Source: Leeia speluncae (GTDB lineage: Bacteria > Pseudomonadota > Gammaproteobacteria > Burkholderiales > Leeiaceae). From it: a stretch of 64,000 nt of DNA. Below the pieces are notes generated by a model that did not search any database, was not told where the DNA came from, and was given only the letters and a program-made list of their open reading frames with translations. Position 1 is the first letter of the stretch. The number at the start of each line of letters is the position of its first letter. A program made the translations under genes and the position numbers. The stretch covers positions 248,001 to 312,000 of the forward strand of contig NZ_JAJBZT010000001.1 of NCBI RefSeq assembly GCF_020564625.1. The letters run 5' to 3'. Positions 61,612-64,000 of the stretch are shown in pieces.

Positions 61612-62172
61612 TTATGCACTTGGCGGTTCTGTTGGCTTCGCTTCTTGAATGTATTTAGCAAGATATAAGCCCTGTGCAATCATAAATACCAGCGTTAATC
61701 CTAGTACGCCAAATAACTTGAAGTTCACCCAAAAAGACTCCGGATAGTTAGATGCCACATACAAATTGGCACCACCCATCACCACAAAGAAAATCGCCCA
61801 AACCAGATTCAGCGATCCCCATACTTTTTCTGGCAGGGAAATCTGCTGCTTCATCATGAGTTCAATGAGGTTTCTGTGGAAAAGATATTTCGCAACAAGA
61901 AGGGCTGCCGCGAATCCCCAGTAAAGAATACTAGGCTTCCACATGATGAAAGATTTGTTATGAAAAAGCAGTGTGGCACCACCCATGACAGTCACTAGGC
62001 CTGTACTAAACCACAGTGCACCGTCTACTTTTTTCTTGCGAAGTGTTAGCCAAATGATTTGCGCAATGGAGGCGGCGATAGTGACACCAGTTGCGATATA
62101 AATATTTTGGTTCGTAAATTTATAGGCAACAAAAAACAGAATAACCGGAAATAAATCAAAAAGAATTTTCAT
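61612..62172 (-). CDS. yciB: Inner-membrane septation protein (YciB/IspZ family)
   Basis: A 186-residue protein with five to six membrane helices: MKILFDLFPVILFFVAYK, a WLTLRKKKVDGALWFSTGLVTVMGGATL segment, FIMWKPSILYWGFAAALL and VWGSLNLVWAIFFVVMGGANLYVA. In Shigella the protein is needed for septation and interacts with cell-envelope growth machinery. Upstream of yciI-bolA-parvulin on the minus strand. Confidence 0.93.
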   Translation of the reverse strand: MKILFDLFPVILFFVAYKFTNQNIYIATGVTIAASIAQIIWLTLRKKKVDGALWFSTGLVTVMGGATLLFHNKSFIMWKPSILYWGFAAALLVAKYLFHRNLIELMMKQQISLPEKVWGSLNLVWAIFFVVMGGANLYVASNYPESFWVNFKLFGVLGLTLVFMIAQGLYLAKYIQEAKPTEPPSA

Positions 62173-62193
62173 TGTATGTATCAGTATGACGAA

Positions 62194-62880
62194 TTAACTA
62201 TCAGCTGTATCTTTAGCAAGGCTGGATTGGGCATAGGGTTCTGCCGCACTGATTGTCCATGGTTCTTTTAATGCGTCAGCTACCCATTCTTGCATACTTG
62301 GGTGAGACAACAAGGTATTTAAATAAGTTTCCGCTTCAGTAGGGAGTTTCACGCCGTAAGTTTTAAACCGGAAAGCAATTGGTGCGTACATCGCATCCGC
62401 AATCGAAAACTGGCCGAATAGCCATGGGCCAGCAGCCCCGTGCTTTTGACGGCAATCCTGCCAGATTGTCACAATACGGTCGATATCTTTTTGGACATCG
62501 TTTGATAAACCTTCGCCCGGATAGCTGCCTTTTACATTCATGGGCATGTGTTGACGCACGGACATAAATCCAGAATGCATTTCTGCACTAACAGATCGTG
62601 CAACTGCGCGTGCAGCACTGTCTTTTGGCCATAAACCTAAAGTTGGAAATTGCTCGGCTAGATATTCGCAAATAGCCAATGAATCATTTACTAATAATGA
62701 GTCATCTTTTAGGAGTGGCACTTTTCCGCTTGGTGACACATTGCGTAGGCTCACCGTACCTTCAGGCGTGTATAACGGAATCATCTGTTCTTTAAAAGGA
62801 ATGCCAAAATGCGCCATGACTAGCCATGGGCGTAATGACCAAGAAGAATAGTTTTTGTTTCCGATATAAAGTGTCAGCAT
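62194..62880 (-). CDS. Glutathione S-transferase family protein
   Basis: A 228-residue GST. Thioredoxin-fold domain residues 1-80 (TLYIGNKNYSSWSLRPWLVMAHFGIPF; candidate catalytic Ser in YSSWSLRPW), SGKVPLL and the gamma-Glu binding ESLAICEYLAE-like stretch (NDSLAICEYLAEQFP), then the all-helical C-terminal domain (about 90-215). Substrate unknown. 21 bases upstream of yciB. Confidence 0.9.
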   Translation of the reverse strand: MLTLYIGNKNYSSWSLRPWLVMAHFGIPFKEQMIPLYTPEGTVSLRNVSPSGKVPLLKDDSLLVNDSLAICEYLAEQFPTLGLWPKDSAARAVARSVSAEMHSGFMSVRQHMPMNVKGSYPGEGLSNDVQKDIDRIVTIWQDCRQKHGAAGPWLFGQFSIADAMYAPIAFRFKTYGVKLPTEAETYLNTLLSHPSMQEWVADALKEPWTISAAEPYAQSSLAKDTADS

Positions 62881-62955
62881 GTAATGGCCTAATTGTGCAA
62901 TCGTCGTATCATTTGTGTTAGCAAAATACTATAACATGCTTAATCGCTTTGCATA

Positions 62956-62988
62956 ACAAAATGGCCTGCATATCGCAGGCCATTTTGT
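62956..62988. terminator. Terminator after dapD (14-base-pair stem)
   Basis: ACAAAATGGCCTGC (62956-62969), loop of five, GCAGGCCATTTTGT (62975-62988). The perfect stem has A/T-rich flanks on both sides. Confidence 0.75.
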
Positions 62989-63019
62989 ATCTCACTTAGT
63001 CAAAAAATTGACGGGTGAA

Positions 63020-63874
63020 TTAGATGCCACGTAGTAATTCGTTAATACCTACTTTACCGCGTGTTTTTGCATCTACTTTCTTCACAATCACTGCGCAGTA
63101 TAGGCTGTATGAACCATCTGCAGATGGAAGGTTGCCACTCACTACGACAGAACCTGCTGGCACACGGCCGTAAGTCACTTCACCCGTTTCACGATCGTAA
63201 ATTTTGGTGCTTTGACCAATGTATACGCCCATAGAAATCACTGCACCTTCTTCAACAATCACGCCTTCAACGATTTCAGAACGTGCGCCAATGAAGCAGT
63301 TGTCTTCAATAATGGTTGGGTTTGCTTGTAGCGGCTCCAAAACACCACCGATACCAACGCCACCAGACAAGTGAACGTTTTTACCGATCTGAGCGCAACT
63401 ACCAACGGTTGCCCATGTGTCTACCATGGTGCCTTCATCCACATAAGCACCGATGTTAACGTAAGAAGGCATCAATACAGCGTTTTTCGCAATGAAAGAA
63501 CCTTTACGCGCTACTGCTGGTGGCACTACACGGTAGCCACCTTGTTTGAAGTCTGCTGTAGAGTAGTCTGCAAACTTGTTATCTACTTTATCGAAATAGC
63601 GGTTATAGCCATCTGACATGACTTCATTGTCGCGAATACGGAATGAAAGTAGCACCGCTTTTTTAACCCACTGATTAACAACCCATTCGCCAGTTGTTTT
63701 TTCTGCTACACGCAAGCTGCCACGGTCTAATTCGCCAACAACTTGTTCAATTGCGCTTTTCAATTCAGGGCTAACAGTCGCTGGGGTGATATTTGCGCGA
63801 TCTTCGAAAGCGGCTTCAATCACTGCTTGCAATGGATGTTGGTGGCTAGGTGTGATTTTTACATCAACAGACAT
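63020..63874 (-). CDS. dapD: 2,3,4,5-tetrahydropyridine-2,6-dicarboxylate N-succinyltransferase
   Basis: A 284-residue left-handed beta-helix enzyme of the succinylase branch of lysine and diaminopimelate synthesis. Hexapeptide repeats run from about residue 110 ([57 protein letters not shown] as a region). [28 protein letters not shown]-type coils and the C-terminal loop with [11 protein letters not shown] close it. ATG 63874 follows GGAG by 7 bases; a start four codons earlier is less likely. Slightly longer than E. coli DapD (274). Confidence 0.94.
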   Translation of the reverse strand: MSVDVKITPSHQHPLQAVIEAAFEDRANITPATVSPELKSAIEQVVGELDRGSLRVAEKTTGEWVVNQWVKKAVLLSFRIRDNEVMSDGYNRYFDKVDNKFADYSTADFKQGGYRVVPPAVARKGSFIAKNAVLMPSYVNIGAYVDEGTMVDTWATVGSCAQIGKNVHLSGGVGIGGVLEPLQANPTIIEDNCFIGARSEIVEGVIVEEGAVISMGVYIGQSTKIYDRETGEVTYGRVPAGSVVVSGNLPSADGSYSLYCAVIVKKVDAKTRGKVGINELLRGI

Positions 63875-63924
63875 GGTTAACTCCAAAAATAATATTGCGC
63901 CATTCTATTTGGCAAAGTGCTTGT

Positions 63925-63999
63925 TCACTCGCTTGAACTAACGACATCGTTTCTCAAGCGTGCATGATTAATCGTGGGGGCTTTGTCTTCAAAGAAGTT
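63925..63999 (-). CDS. Possible C-terminal end of a gene entering from the right edge
   Basis: On the minus strand a frame is open from the window edge for 24 codons, ending ...HARLRNDVVSSSE then TGA at 63927-63925. It would lie 50 bases upstream of dapD. Too short to identify, and chance alone could produce it. Confidence 0.2.
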   Translation of the reverse strand, partial: NFFEDKAPTINHARLRNDVVSSSE

Positions 64000-64000
64000 A

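Noticed and set aside
1-64000. CRISPR arrays, insertion sequences, prophage or integron elements
   Set aside because: No regularly spaced repeats, transposase, integrase or phage structural genes were seen on either strand; gene content is core-like.

Overview
The window reads as ordinary chromosomal DNA of a Gram-negative betaproteobacterium, most likely of the order Neisseriales (inference). Supporting features are the PbpG/ApaG/TtcA/MltA/CoaBC/DapD gene set, the rpe-gph-trpE block, the ispZ(yciB)-yciI-bolA-ppiC block and mid-range base composition. No ribosomal RNA, CRISPR array, insertion sequence, prophage or plasmid gene was seen. Apart from the polysaccharide block at the left edge, the content looks like core genome.

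Layout. 1-5331: end of a surface-polysaccharide cluster (two GT4 glycosyltransferases, a sugar aminotransferase, an initiating sugar-phosphate transferase, a CapD/WbpM dehydratase). 5437-5521: tRNA-Leu(UAG). 5637-7738: OmpR/QseC-type two-component pair. 7807-11263 (minus): PbpG endopeptidase, Atm1-type ABC exporter, ApaG. 11451-19176: rpe, SDR, gph, then trpE-G-D-C and mltA. An unlisted 17-codon leader peptide with three Trp codons precedes trpE. 19157-22024: LysR regulator, a 60-codon orphan ORF, a candidate structured RNA with a strong terminator, ttcA, ydcH-like. 22272-29182: chemoreceptor, MFS/TetR divergent pair with an operator palindrome, deoxyinosine glycosylase, YlqF GTPase, SulP transporter. 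29309-31764 (minus): coaBC-pdxJ-dut. 31965-33238: radC, rpmB, rpmG (rpmG is only 51 codons). 33440-37692: a translationally coupled PAS histidine kinase and REC-PAS-GGDEF-EAL protein. 37764-41018: dadA-alr with a divergent Lrp-type regulator.

41098-52767 is a complete nitrate-assimilation locus: nasT, nasS, then nasA (transporter), a PP2C-phosphatase/Ser-Thr-kinase fusion, nirB, nirD, nasC (nitrate reductase) and cobA. It has the gene order known from Pseudomonas aeruginosa. Both nasS and nasA are preceded by a sigma-54 -24/-12 promoter, an RNA hairpin with an A1/G4 hexaloop of the kind bound by ANTAR proteins, and a strong intrinsic terminator just before the start codon. The nasA leader carries the full tandem two-hexaloop motif. 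The sequence therefore supports nitrogen-limitation control (sigma-54) plus nitrate control (NasT antitermination). Because nasS, the presumed NasT inhibitor, has its own such leader, a negative feedback loop is likely.

53048-64000: a membrane-bound PAS-GGDEF-EAL protein, a TPR/GT9-like protein, a DUF3563-like microprotein with a near-consensus promoter, a Tat-exported dienelactone hydrolase, an orphan protein, then on the minus strand an FKBP and a parvulin PPIase, bolA, yciI, yciB, a glutathione S-transferase and dapD.
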